This document shows positions 8,650 through 17,077 of a stretch of 40,511 nt of DNA, in pieces (within the stretch, counting starts at the first letter, position 1; every line of letters starts with the position of its first letter). The stretch is from assembly GCA_903970615.1 (NCBI GenBank), contig CAJCJH010000104.1:1-40511 (forward strand), in the 5' to 3' direction. A program made the translations under genes and the position numbers. Below the pieces are notes generated by a model. It saw only the letters and a program-made list of their open reading frames with translations. It did no database searches and was not told the DNA's origin. The DNA is from Rhodospirillales bacterium (GTDB lineage: Bacteria > Pseudomonadota > Gammaproteobacteria > Nevskiales > Nevskiaceae).

Positions 8650-9426
8650 TTACAAGGGCTTCAGACGGATTTCCGCGCTGATCGGCAGATGATCCGATAA
8701 GCGCAGGTCCAGCACGGAACTGCGCAAGACGTCGACATCTGAAGTCGCCAGCAGATGATCGATCGCACGTCGCGGCTGCCAGCTCGGGAACGTCGCGCCG
8801 AAATCGATCGCGCGCAGTCCGCGCTGCCGCAGCGTCGGATGAGATTCGAGTTCCTGCAGCGTGCAATTGAAATCACCGACGAGAATTGCGTCGGTGTCGT
8901 CGATCAATTCGCCGAGGAATTCGAGCTGGCGAAAACGCGCGCTGCGGCTCAAGGCCAGATGCACGATGAACACCCGCAAGGGCACGAATCCTGGCTTGGT
9001 AATTTCAACTTCGAGTACGCCGCGTCCGGGCAGTCGTCCGGGCAGTATGTGATGTCGAACCTGCTGCAACGGCCAACGCGAAAGGCAGCCGAGACAATGC
9101 TGCGCGAACGGGCCAAGATTGCGATTGATCGCGGCGTAACGATGCGCAAAGCCGGCGCGCGCGGCGACATAAGCCACCTGGTCGAGTTGCGCCGTGCGCA
9201 GGCTGCCGGCATCGGCTTCCTGCAAGGCAACGAGGTCGTAGTGCCGCGCCAGATCGGCAATCGCATCGAGCGTTTCGCGCACGCCGCGTGAAGGCAGCAG
9301 ATGACGCCAGGCCTGCGTCACATAATGCCGGTAGCGCGAGGAATTGAGGCCGACCTGGATATTCAGGGATAGCAGGCGCAGACTCGAATCGTCGTGGATA
9401 TCAGCAGATACTGGCATCGGCGTCAT
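8650..9426 (-). CDS. Endonuclease/exonuclease/phosphatase family protein
   Basis: EEP-fold metal-dependent phosphoesterase (258 aa). The family landmarks occur in order: LLSLNIQVG (metal/His-side Asn), VALQEAD (metal-binding Glu), HLALS (catalytic His region), AILVGDFNC (Asp and Asn) and LSDHLPISAEI (terminal Asp-His). The DNase, sphingomyelinase and inositol phosphatase branches share these, so the substrate is open. No signal peptide is visible, which suggests a cytoplasmic protein. The frame is open to a TTG at 9438; ATG 9426 is preferred, but neither has a ribosome site. It converges with ilvD, with an 18-bp gap. Confidence 0.88.
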   Translation of the reverse strand: MTPMPVSADIHDDSSLRLLSLNIQVGLNSSRYRHYVTQAWRHLLPSRGVRETLDAIADLARHYDLVALQEADAGSLRTAQLDQVAYVAARAGFAHRYAAINRNLGPFAQHCLGCLSRWPLQQVRHHILPGRLPGRGVLEVEITKPGFVPLRVFIVHLALSRSARFRQLEFLGELIDDTDAILVGDFNCTLQELESHPTLRQRGLRAIDFGATFPSWQPRRAIDHLLATSDVDVLRSSVLDLRLSDHLPISAEIRLKPL

Positions 9427-9496
9427 ATCAAGTATCAAAGTCCGGTTACGAGGTCGGCGCTGCCAACAGTCGGAAGGAAGTTGATGTTCGTGACGA

Positions 9497-10408
9497 TTAT
9501 CGCGTTAAAGTCTTCGCAGCAATCGCCGCTTTGATAGCCGGCACGGCGGCGAGGGCGGCGCGCTCGCCTTGCAGGATCGAACGCTGCTTGCTGTCGAAAT
9601 CGGCCGAACCGACATCGCGCACATCGGGTGTGATCACCACATCCGCCAGCGGCAATTCCGCTGCGCTGAGTGCGTGGCCCATGATGTTGAAGGTTTTCAA
9701 AACGCTCTTCAGCGTGCTGTCGTCGCCTTCCTCGTCGATCGAAGCGGAGACGTTCACGGCGATCACCACCTGCGCGCCGAGTGCCTGCGCAAAGCGCACC
9801 GGTACCGGGCTGACGGTGCCGCCATCGACATATTCTTCGCCGTCGATTACCGGTGGCTCGAAGATGCCGGGAATCGCCGACGATGCGCGCACGGCGAGGC
9901 CGACATCGCCAGTGGTGAACAGCACCGGTTCGCCAGTGCGCAACTTCGCCGCGACGCAGGCGAAGGGCTTTTTCAATTGCTCGATCCTGACGCCGCCGAC
10001 GGCCTTGTTCACGTAGTCCTGCAAGGCCTGTCCTTTCAATAGTCCGCGGCCGAACCAGTGCCAGTCGGCGAAGGCTTTTCGGTCGAGATCGAAGGTCATT
10101 TCCTGCAATTGAAAGCCGTTCAGGCCGGACGCATAGAGCGCGCCGACCACGCTGCCGGCGCTGGTGCCGACGATCAAATCCGGCACGATGCCCTGCGATT
10201 CCAGCATCTTGATGACGCCGACATGCGCGAAGCCGCGCGCCGCGCCGCCGCCGAGCACGAGTGCCACGCGCGGCGGCAAAGGCGCTGCGACCGGCGTCTG
10301 CAAAATCGGTTCGCTGCGGCAGCCGCCGAGCATCAGCAGCGGTAGCAGCATCAGCGCGGTTGCAAGGTGGCGCGCCGCGCGATGGAGATTCATTCGAGTC
10401 GGGTTCAT
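9497..10408 (-). CDS. Patatin-like phospholipase lipoprotein (RssA/YlaK-like)
   Basis: Serine lipid acyl hydrolase of the bacterial patatin family. An N-terminal signal with lipobox LMLGGC predicts a lipoprotein. The oxyanion loop is ALVLGGGAARGFAHVGV, the nucleophile motif GTSAGS and the dyad aspartate lies in VDGGTVSPVPV, so the catalytic Ser-Asp dyad is complete. 303 aa from the ATG at 10408; a second ATG at 10393 would give a shorter signal. It is divergent from the S53 peptidase gene (168 bp between start codons). It likely acts at an envelope membrane on phospholipid; the natural substrate is unknown. Confidence 0.92.
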   Translation of the reverse strand: MNPTRMNLHRAARHLATALMLLPLLMLGGCRSEPILQTPVAAPLPPRVALVLGGGAARGFAHVGVIKMLESQGIVPDLIVGTSAGSVVGALYASGLNGFQLQEMTFDLDRKAFADWHWFGRGLLKGQALQDYVNKAVGGVRIEQLKKPFACVAAKLRTGEPVLFTTGDVGLAVRASSAIPGIFEPPVIDGEEYVDGGTVSPVPVRFAQALGAQVVIAVNVSASIDEEGDDSTLKSVLKTFNIMGHALSAAELPLADVVITPDVRDVGSADFDSKQRSILQGERAALAAVPAIKAAIAAKTLTR

Positions 10409-10575
10409 TTGCGAGAGTCTAGCGAGGTCGCTGGCTGCGCTGCTGGGTAGTACGCGGCATCCATGAAAATTCCACAATAATTTCCGTGGGAAATTTCAAC
10501 CAGGTCGAGATTGCTAGAGTACGGCTCTGCCGGATCGTTTTGAAAGACCGGTCGTCACGAAAACAGGAGCGAGTC

Positions 10576-12138
10576 ATGGCGAAGAAAACGAAGCCCGCCG
10601 CAATCCCTGCGATCCCGCTTGCGGGCAGTGAGCGCAAGCCGATTGCCGGTGCGCGTCTGGTCGGGCCGGTGCCGAAGCATGAAACCATCAGTGCAACGCT
10701 GGTAATGCGCCGGCCGATTGCATCGGCATCGTCTCCCGTATGGCTTGAAGGCGAGGTGCTATCGCGCGCCGCGTTCGCGGCAATGCATGGCGCGGATGCT
10801 GAAGATATCGCGGCAGTCGAAGCCTTCGCGCACGAATACGGGCTGACCCTCGTTGCGACCACACCTGCTGCGCGCAGCATCACGCTGAGCGGTTCGGCGG
10901 CGCAGATGCAAATGGCCTTCGGCGTCGAACTGAAGCATTACAAACAGCCGCGCAAAACCGAACTGATCCGCTGCCGCAGCGGCACCCTCAGCTTGCCGCA
11001 GGATCTGCATGCGCGCGTGGTCGCCGTGCTAGGGCTGGATAGCCGCCCGGTGGCGAAGCCGCACTTTCGCCGCGTCCGCGCGAATGCCAGCAAGCCGACT
11101 TCGTTCACGCCGCCGCAATTGGCGCAGCTGTATGGATTTCCAGGCGGCGTCAACGGCGCCGGCCAGACCATCGCGATCATCGAACTCGGCGGCGGCTATC
11201 AAACGGCCGATCTGAATGCTTACTTCAGCGCGCTGGGTCTGGCGTCGCCAGCGGTTGCGGCGGTCGCGGTCGATGGCGGCAAAAATCAGCCCGGCTCGGA
11301 TGCCGATGGCGAAGTGATGCTCGATATCGAAGTCGCCGGCAGCATCGCCAACGGCGCAAAAATCGCGGTGTATTTCGCGCCGAATACCGACCAGGGTTTC
11401 CACGATGCGATTACCACCGCGATACATGATGCGGTGCGCAAACCTTCCGTGCTTTCGATCAGCTGGGGCGGCCCGGAAAATTCCTGGACAGCACAGGCGC
11501 GCGATGCGATGAACGCCGCCTTGCAGGATGCTGCCATGCTCGGCGTTACCGTCACCGTTGCGGCTGGCGACAACGGCTCCGGCGATGGCGCCACCGATGG
11601 CAGCCTGAACGTCGATTTCCCCGCATCCAGTCCTTACGCGCTGGCTTGCGGCGGCACCACTCTGAAAGCCGCCGCCGGCAAGATCACCTCCGAAACGGTA
11701 TGGAACGAGACTAAATTCAACGAAGGCGCAACCGGCGGTGGCGTTAGCCAATACTTCGCCTTGCCGGCTTATCAAAACAAGGCCGGCGTGCCGGCGCAGC
11801 CGACGACGAAGTTCGCCGGTCGCGGCGTGCCGGATGTCGCCGGCGATGCCGATCCCACCACCGGTTACGCGGTGCGCGTCGATGGCAAGGATCAGGTGAT
11901 CGGCGGTACCAGCGCGGTTGCGCCGCTGTGGGCGGCACTGGTCGCGCTGCTGAATCAGCAGGCCGGCAAACCGCTGGGCTTCATCAATCCGCAGTTGTAT
12001 GCGCTCGGCGAATCCGCATTCAACGACATCATCAAAGGCAATAACGGCAAGTACAAAGCCGGCAAGGGCTGGGATGCCTGCACCGGCTTGGGCAGTCCGA
12101 AAGCTGCGGTCTTGAAGTCGGGACTCAAAGCCGGATAG
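10576..12138 (+). CDS. S53 family serine peptidase (sedolisin/kumamolisin type)
   Basis: Acid-active serine-carboxyl peptidase. The order is pro-domain (about residues 15-165), then the catalytic domain beginning near FTPPQLAQLYGFP. The Glu and Asp of the triad are in DADGEVMLDIEVAG, the oxyanion Asp in AAGDNGSGDG, and the nucleophile in GGTSAVAPLWAAL. The C-terminal Ca2+ site is FNDIIKGNNG with GKGWDACTGLG. 520 aa from ATG 10576, which has GGAGCGA upstream; the reading frame extends further but without a ribosome site. No Sec signal peptide is visible although the family is usually secreted, so export by another route or an intracellular role is possible. Confidence 0.94.
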   Translation: MAKKTKPAAIPAIPLAGSERKPIAGARLVGPVPKHETISATLVMRRPIASASSPVWLEGEVLSRAAFAAMHGADAEDIAAVEAFAHEYGLTLVATTPAARSITLSGSAAQMQMAFGVELKHYKQPRKTELIRCRSGTLSLPQDLHARVVAVLGLDSRPVAKPHFRRVRANASKPTSFTPPQLAQLYGFPGGVNGAGQTIAIIELGGGYQTADLNAYFSALGLASPAVAAVAVDGGKNQPGSDADGEVMLDIEVAGSIANGAKIAVYFAPNTDQGFHDAITTAIHDAVRKPSVLSISWGGPENSWTAQARDAMNAALQDAAMLGVTVTVAAGDNGSGDGATDGSLNVDFPASSPYALACGGTTLKAAAGKITSETVWNETKFNEGATGGGVSQYFALPAYQNKAGVPAQPTTKFAGRGVPDVAGDADPTTGYAVRVDGKDQVIGGTSAVAPLWAALVALLNQQAGKPLGFINPQLYALGESAFNDIIKGNNGKYKAGKGWDACTGLGSPKAAVLKSGLKAG

Positions 12139-12156
12139 CGCTAAGCGGTTGCGGAC

Positions 12157-12966
12157 TCACTGCGTTTGATTGGCGCGGATTCCGAAGAAGCGCTCGGCAT
12201 TGGCGCTGGTCTGCGCGGCGAGCGCGCTCGCATCTTCGCCACGCGCCTGCGCAACGCGCTGCAATACCCACGGCAGAAACGCCGGTTCGTTGCGGCGATG
12301 TTTCGGTGCGGGTTTCAGGTTGCGCGGCAGCAGGTAAGGCGCGTCGGTTTCCAGCAGCAGGCGATCGGCAGGAATGCACTTCACGGCGTCGACCAGATGC
12401 ATGCCACGGCGTTCGTCGCAAATCCAGCCGGTGATGCCGATGTGGCAATCGAGCGCGAGGTAATCATCGAGCGCGGCCGTAGTGTCGGTGAAGCAATGCA
12501 CCACGCAGGCAGCCAGCGCCGTTCGATATTCGCGCAGGATCGCCAGAAAATCCGCATGCGCTTCGCGCTGATGCAGGAACACTGGTTTGCCGGCCGTAAT
12601 CGCCAGTTCGAGCTGCGCGCGAAACGCCAACTGCTGTTGCGCACGCGGGGTCAGATCGCGGAAATAATCGAGTCCGCATTCACCGATGGCGACCACTTGC
12701 GACGCCTTTGCCAACTCAGCAATGCGTTCACCGAGAGCAACACTCCAAGCGTCAGCATGATGCGGATGCAGGCCGGCGGTTGCGAATAATTGACCGGGAT
12801 GGGTGAGCGCCAGCGCGAGCGCGGCTTCGTTGCTGACGCGGTCGGCGCCGGTGACGATGATAGTCGCAACGCCAGCGGCCATCGCGCGGGAAATCACCGC
12901 ATCTCTATCCCCATCAAAGCTGTGGTGCGCGAGATTCGCGCCGATATCGATCAAGGCCGGCGACAC
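12157..12966 (-). CDS. tatD: TatD family metal-dependent hydrolase
   Basis: Cytoplasmic TIM-barrel metallohydrolase; E. coli TatD is a 3'-5' DNA exonuclease linked to DNA repair. The protein (269 aa) follows the E. coli TatD pattern closely, including the N-terminus IDIGANLAHHSF, where most paralogues have a metal-binding HxH but true TatD does not. Metal ligands are present in VAIGECGLDYFRD (Glu), PVFLHQREAH (His), VVHCFTDT (His) and LLLETDAPYLLPR (Asp). It begins 4 bp after the HTTM gene ends, so the two are probably co-transcribed. It converges with the S53 gene, with an 18-bp gap. Confidence 0.95.
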   Translation of the reverse strand: MSPALIDIGANLAHHSFDGDRDAVISRAMAAGVATIIVTGADRVSNEAALALALTHPGQLFATAGLHPHHADAWSVALGERIAELAKASQVVAIGECGLDYFRDLTPRAQQQLAFRAQLELAITAGKPVFLHQREAHADFLAILREYRTALAACVVHCFTDTTAALDDYLALDCHIGITGWICDERRGMHLVDAVKCIPADRLLLETDAPYLLPRNLKPAPKHRRNEPAFLPWVLQRVAQARGEDASALAAQTSANAERFFGIRANQTQ

Positions 12967-12970
12967 GCAA

Positions 12971-14845
12971 TTACGGCTTCGGCGCAGGCGCGCTGGAGAA
13001 ACATTCGTGATTCCACAGCACGCGCTGCTCGACGTGCGGCGTCTGGCCGTGCGGCACCGACATTTCCAGCATGTAGATGATGCGGAAGGTCTTCAACTGT
13101 TTGTTGCCTTCGTGACTGCCATTCCATTGCCGGCACAGATAGCGGCCGTAGTAAAGGCGATTGTTGGAGAACTCGGCAGACCAGATACGTTCCAGATATT
13201 TGTGCCAGCGGATATTCGGCCATTCGCTGGAAACGTATTCGGGTTTGTCGTAAGTGAGCGTGGTGCGCTCGGGGTGAAACACATCCACTTGCGTGCCATC
13301 GATCAGCTCGCCGGGAATCACGAACCAGCCATCTTCCTTCGATGGAAACGGCGCGAACATATCCCACAGTTGATCGATGCGCAGGATGCGGAATGGCGGC
13401 GTCAACTGCGCATAGAGCGGCTGGATCATGGCCTGATAAGCCGGCTTCAGCAGCACGTTCAGTGTGCATAGATTCCAGGCAATGACGGCGAAAACCGCGA
13501 CGCCAGCGATCGCCTGCACAAACCGGCCCGTCTCCAATGAGCGCGCGTGAAACGGCATGAATTTGCCGGTGAACGTGCCGAAAGCCGCGCGATGGCTGCC
13601 GACGAAGTCGTAGCAGAAATTGCCCGGACGTACCGCCCATTCGCCTTGTAACAAAAAGCCGAGCCAGAAAAATAGCGGCGAGCGCCGCAGCAATTGCACG
13701 AACGCCGGCCACTTCAGATAAGCGCGATCATCGTGGTCGATCACCACCCAGGAATAATTCGCTTCGAGCAGCGCCTTCGCGCGCGGCGTGTCTTGCGCGG
13801 GTGCGATCTGCGCGCGCGGTAGAATCAAAAAAGTCTGGCACAGCAGGCAGGTTTTCAGGCAGAAGCCGCAGTCGCGGTCGTAGAAAATCCGCAAGCCCAA
13901 TTTGCCTGCCTGCGTCTGGCGGCGCTGATCGAAACGATCCAGCGCATCCCAGATCCAGCCGCCGGCGAGTACGGTAAGCGACGTCAGGCTGATGAACGGG
14001 AACAGGCCGAGTTTCAGGCAGAACAGGAAACCGACGTGCATCGACATCAGCAGCAGCATGGTGATGAAACGCAGCGGCCGGTTGTAGATCGGCATCAGCA
14101 CCAGAATCGGACCGAGCAGCTCCAGCAGCCAGACGAAGTAGGTGAGCGCGTGCGTCAGCGGATAAAAACTGCGCAGCCAGACACCGATCGCCGAGGCATA
14201 GCCATCGATCTGCAGGGCGTAATCCACCGCCGTGCCATCGGGCCACCATTCGCGGCCGCTCTTCAGGAACGCGCTGTAAAAATAGGTGGAAAGCACTTGC
14301 AGGGTGAGTCCGGCGCTGGCCCAGGACAGATGCGGATTGCGCAACGTCGGCTTCGGATCGGCCAATGTGAAATCCACACTCCAGCGCGCGGCCAGCGGCA
14401 GGAACATGCTCCAGAACAGCAGGCACTGGATCAGGATATCGGCGCCGAGTAGCACCATCTGGTCGCGGTTCAGCAGCGAGCCGTGCAACACGAACAGCGC
14501 GACTGCGGCGATGCGCGCGCGCCAGCCGAGCATCAGCGCCAGCGCGCAGATCATTTCCACGCCGAACAGCAGGCTGACGAACCAGGTTTCGCCGTTGACC
14601 GAATACAGGCTGATGCGCCACAGCCCATTCATCTGGATCATCCAGTCGCGCGGCATCACACCGGCATCGGTGTAGAAGGTGCGCAGGTCGAGCGCGCGCT
14701 GGATCAGATCGACGAATACGAAAAAGCCGAGCAGCGCGCGGAACAAGGCCAGCGTGCGCAGATCGACACTGAAGACCCGATCGATCGCGGATTGAACGGC
14801 ACTGGGTAAACGCGGCATGGCGATGTCGGATCGAATGAACGGCAT
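12971..14845 (-). CDS. HTTM membrane protein fused to DCC (DUF393) domain
   Basis: A 624-aa integral membrane protein. Residues about 25-310 form the horizontally transferred transmembrane (HTTM) domain related to vitamin K-dependent gamma-carboxylase (LRTLALFRALLGFFVFVDL, FYTDAGVMPRD, then several TM helices). Residues about 325-420 form a DCC/DUF393 domain with YDRDCGFCLKTCLLC, matching the DxxCxxC motif of this thioredoxin-like group. A hydrophobic helix and a soluble C-terminal region (WDMFAPFPSKEDGWFVIPGE) follow. HTTM and DUF393 genes are often neighbours, and here they are one protein. No carboxylase activity can be claimed. The start may instead be the ATG at 14818. It is followed by tatD. 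Confidence 0.88.
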   Translation of the reverse strand: MPFIRSDIAMPRLPSAVQSAIDRVFSVDLRTLALFRALLGFFVFVDLIQRALDLRTFYTDAGVMPRDWMIQMNGLWRISLYSVNGETWFVSLLFGVEMICALALMLGWRARIAAVALFVLHGSLLNRDQMVLLGADILIQCLLFWSMFLPLAARWSVDFTLADPKPTLRNPHLSWASAGLTLQVLSTYFYSAFLKSGREWWPDGTAVDYALQIDGYASAIGVWLRSFYPLTHALTYFVWLLELLGPILVLMPIYNRPLRFITMLLLMSMHVGFLFCLKLGLFPFISLTSLTVLAGGWIWDALDRFDQRRQTQAGKLGLRIFYDRDCGFCLKTCLLCQTFLILPRAQIAPAQDTPRAKALLEANYSWVVIDHDDRAYLKWPAFVQLLRRSPLFFWLGFLLQGEWAVRPGNFCYDFVGSHRAAFGTFTGKFMPFHARSLETGRFVQAIAGVAVFAVIAWNLCTLNVLLKPAYQAMIQPLYAQLTPPFRILRIDQLWDMFAPFPSKEDGWFVIPGELIDGTQVDVFHPERTTLTYDKPEYVSSEWPNIRWHKYLERIWSAEFSNNRLYYGRYLCRQWNGSHEGNKQLKTFRIIYMLEMSVPHGQTPHVEQRVLWNHECFSSAPAPKP

Positions 14846-15130
14846 GAAAGGAAAGCCGGCGGCTTTCCGAAAGGTTCTGGAAATGTCCCAACTCCCGTCC
14901 TGTCGAAACTATAGGGGCGGCGCGCACGCAGTGGCAAGCCGGCGCGCGCAGCCATTGCCGCTTGCAAAATCGCTGCCGTTTCTCGTGCGCAACGTGTGCG
15001 CGCGCGGCGGTTTGTCGATCCTGCCGGTCTCGATAAACGCCGCAAAACGACGGACGAATATCGTGCGGCTACGCATCGGCAGCCGCAGGACTGTCGCGGA
15101 ATCATCGCCGGCAGAATTAAACTGCCGCTT

Positions 15131-15802
15131 ATGAACGATTTCACAGCCGAGTTGCCCGCGCCGGGCCGTCACGCACAAGTGTTGGTGCAAGGTCCTGCGG
15201 GCCGGCTGGAAACGCTGGTGTCGATGCCGAAGGAAGCCGTGCAGGGTCTGTGCGTGGTGTGTCATCCGCATCCATTGTTCGGCGGCGCGATGACCAACAA
15301 AGTGGTTTACACGCTGGCGTCGAGTGCGCTCAAGGCTGGCATGGCGACGCTGCGATTCAATTTTCGTGGTGTCGGCAAAAGCATGGGTTTATACGATGAA
15401 TCCCGCGGCGAAACCGACGATGCGCTGGCGCAGGTCGCTTGGCTGCGTGCGCAATTTGCAGATGCCGAATCGTTGCCGTTGACGCTGGCCGGTTTTTCGT
15501 TCGGCGCGTATGTAGCGCTCAAGGCGGCGGGCCGATTGCAGCCGCGGCGGCTGGTGACAATCGCGGTTCCATTCGGCCGTTATGTCGATGGCGCCGTGGC
15601 GCCGCCGCATCCGCATTGCGACTGGCTGGCGGTGCACAGTCACGATGACGAAGTAGTGGAATTCGCTGCCACGCAGGCGGCGTTGCAGGCTTATCAACCG
15701 CCGCCGCGTCTGGTGGAATTCGATGGCGCCGGCCATTTCTTCAACGGTCGCCTCACTGAATTGCAGGACGTGGTGCTGCCGTTCCTGCAGCAGCCGCTCT
15801 GA
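15131..15802 (+). CDS. Alpha/beta hydrolase, COG2945 family
   Basis: Small cytoplasmic alpha/beta hydrolase (223 aa) of the COG2945 group. Diagnostic segments are VVCHPHPLFGGAMTNKVVYTLA, RFNFRGVGKSMG, and the nucleophile elbow LAGFSFGAYVALK. The acid is likely in the HSHDDEVV region, and the catalytic His in GAGHFFNGRL. The substrate is unknown. The frame is open upstream to 14996, but family similarity and the divergent HTTM promoter region support ATG 15131. A perfect palindrome follows 3 bp after the stop. Confidence 0.9.
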   Translation: MNDFTAELPAPGRHAQVLVQGPAGRLETLVSMPKEAVQGLCVVCHPHPLFGGAMTNKVVYTLASSALKAGMATLRFNFRGVGKSMGLYDESRGETDDALAQVAWLRAQFADAESLPLTLAGFSFGAYVALKAAGRLQPRRLVTIAVPFGRYVDGAVAPPHPHCDWLAVHSHDDEVVEFAATQAALQAYQPPPRLVEFDGAGHFFNGRLTELQDVVLPFLQQPL

Positions 15803-15805
15803 ATT

Positions 15806-15829
15806 GCCCGCGGCTGCGCAGCCGCGGGC
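15806..15829. terminator. 24-bp perfect palindrome after hydrolase gene
   Basis: Twelve bases (GCCCGCGGCTGC) are followed at once by their exact reverse complement. It is a very stable hairpin placed right after a stop codon, which suggests transcript end protection or termination. No T-run follows, so it is not a textbook intrinsic terminator. Confidence 0.55.
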
Positions 15830-15870
15830 GGGCTTGATATGCTGAGCATTCATCTCGGGGAGGGGATCGC

Positions 15871-16578
15871 ATGAAACGACTATTGTTGTTGGGACTATTG
15901 GCGCCTGCGCTGCCGGCGGCGGCACTCAATTTCACGATCGATTCGCCCGCCAGCCAGGCGGATTTTCATGCGGTCGCCAGCGACATGACCGCAGCATTCG
16001 ACTACAAACCGCTGGAGCCTTCCGATGCCGGCGGCATCACCGGCTTCGCGGCCGGCGTGTATGGCTCTTATGCGCCGACGCACAGCGCTGGGTCCTGGTC
16101 GCGGCTCACCGGTGACAAGGCCGAACAGGTCAGCGTAGCTGGCATCAACGCGCGCAAAGGCCTGCCGTTTGGCGTTGATGTCGGCGCTTTCTACGCTGCG
16201 GTGCCGACCACCGACGCGCACGTGTTCGGTGGCGATGTGCGCTACGCCGTGCTCGACGGTTCCGCCTTGACGCCGGCCGTCGCACTCCGCGCCAGCTACA
16301 CCGGCAGCAGCAATCTCGGCAATTTCGACTATCGCTCGTATGGCGTGGATGCTTCGGTGTCGAAAGGCTTTCCGTTCCTGGCGCCGTACGCCGGACTGGG
16401 TTACGTCTGGTCGAAGGTCAAGGCCGACGGCGAGTTCGCGCTGCACGAGGAGAGTGTCGATCGCGTCAAGGCGTTCGCGGGCTTGCGCTTTTCGCTCGGG
16501 CCATTTGAAACCACTGGTGAATACGAACGTCTTGGCAGCAACAATGTCTACGATCTTCGATTGGGCCTTTCCTTCTGA
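15871..16578 (+). CDS. Outer-membrane beta-barrel protein (YfaZ/Ax21-like)
   Basis: A 235-aa exported protein with a clear signal peptide (MKRLLLLGLLAPALPAAA) and an alternating amphipathic pattern ending in the phenylalanine-terminated strand YDLRLGLSF, the typical signal for outer-membrane barrel assembly. Residues 50-235 give about eight candidate strands. It resembles the YfaZ/Ax21-type proteins of Xanthomonadaceae, but I cannot confirm the subfamily. The ribosome site is strong (GGGGAGGGG). It is followed 30 bp later by the TerB-like gene. Confidence 0.75.
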   Translation: MKRLLLLGLLAPALPAAALNFTIDSPASQADFHAVASDMTAAFDYKPLEPSDAGGITGFAAGVYGSYAPTHSAGSWSRLTGDKAEQVSVAGINARKGLPFGVDVGAFYAAVPTTDAHVFGGDVRYAVLDGSALTPAVALRASYTGSSNLGNFDYRSYGVDASVSKGFPFLAPYAGLGYVWSKVKADGEFALHEESVDRVKAFAGLRFSLGPFETTGEYERLGSNNVYDLRLGLSF

Positions 16579-16608
16579 TTCTCACACCGGTTTTCACGAC
16601 TTTCCCCG

Positions 16609-17070
16609 ATGTTTGATCGCCTGCGCAGTTTGTTGAGCGAAGGCGCTGCCAGCGGCCGCGCAGCGCCTTCGCAAGCCTTGTCCACCGCGTTCCTGTTGAT
16701 GGAACTCGCGCGTGCGGATTTTGAGATCGCCGAGGTCGAGCGCGAACGCGTGCGCGCTTTGCTGGCGCAGCATTTCAGCCTGGAGCCTTCCGCGGTCGAA
16801 CAGTTGATGCGCGATGCGGAAGCAGAAGTCGAACATGCAGTGTCGCTGCACGACTATCTGAAAACGCTCAACGCCGATCTCGACGCCGCAGGCAAACGCC
16901 GCCTGATCGAAATGCTGTGGCAAGTCGCCTATGCCGATTCACGGCTGGATAAATACGAAGAGCAGCTGCTGCGCAAACTCGCTGATCTGCTGAATATCCC
17001 GGAAAAGGATTTCATCGGCGCCAAGCTCGGCGTGCTGGAGCGAATCGCGCCCGCGCCTGCGCAGCAGTGA
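16609..17070 (+). CDS. TerB-like domain protein
   Basis: A 153-aa all-helical cytoplasmic protein of the TerB/DjlA-N superfamily (COG4103-type). The paired acidic helical motifs are LLMELARADFEIAEVERERV in the first half and VAYADSRLDKYEEQLLRKLA in the second; in TerB such residues bind divalent metal. Despite the family name, no ter operon is present, so tellurite resistance should not be inferred. It ends 7 bp before the hybrid kinase gene and may be co-transcribed with it. Confidence 0.85.
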   Translation: MFDRLRSLLSEGAASGRAAPSQALSTAFLLMELARADFEIAEVERERVRALLAQHFSLEPSAVEQLMRDAEAEVEHAVSLHDYLKTLNADLDAAGKRRLIEMLWQVAYADSRLDKYEEQLLRKLADLLNIPEKDFIGAKLGVLERIAPAPAQQ

Positions 17071-17077
17071 ACCGCGC

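Noticed and set aside
16609-17070. Tellurite resistance assignment for the TerB-like gene
   Set aside because: No other ter genes are present; only the fold similarity is supported.
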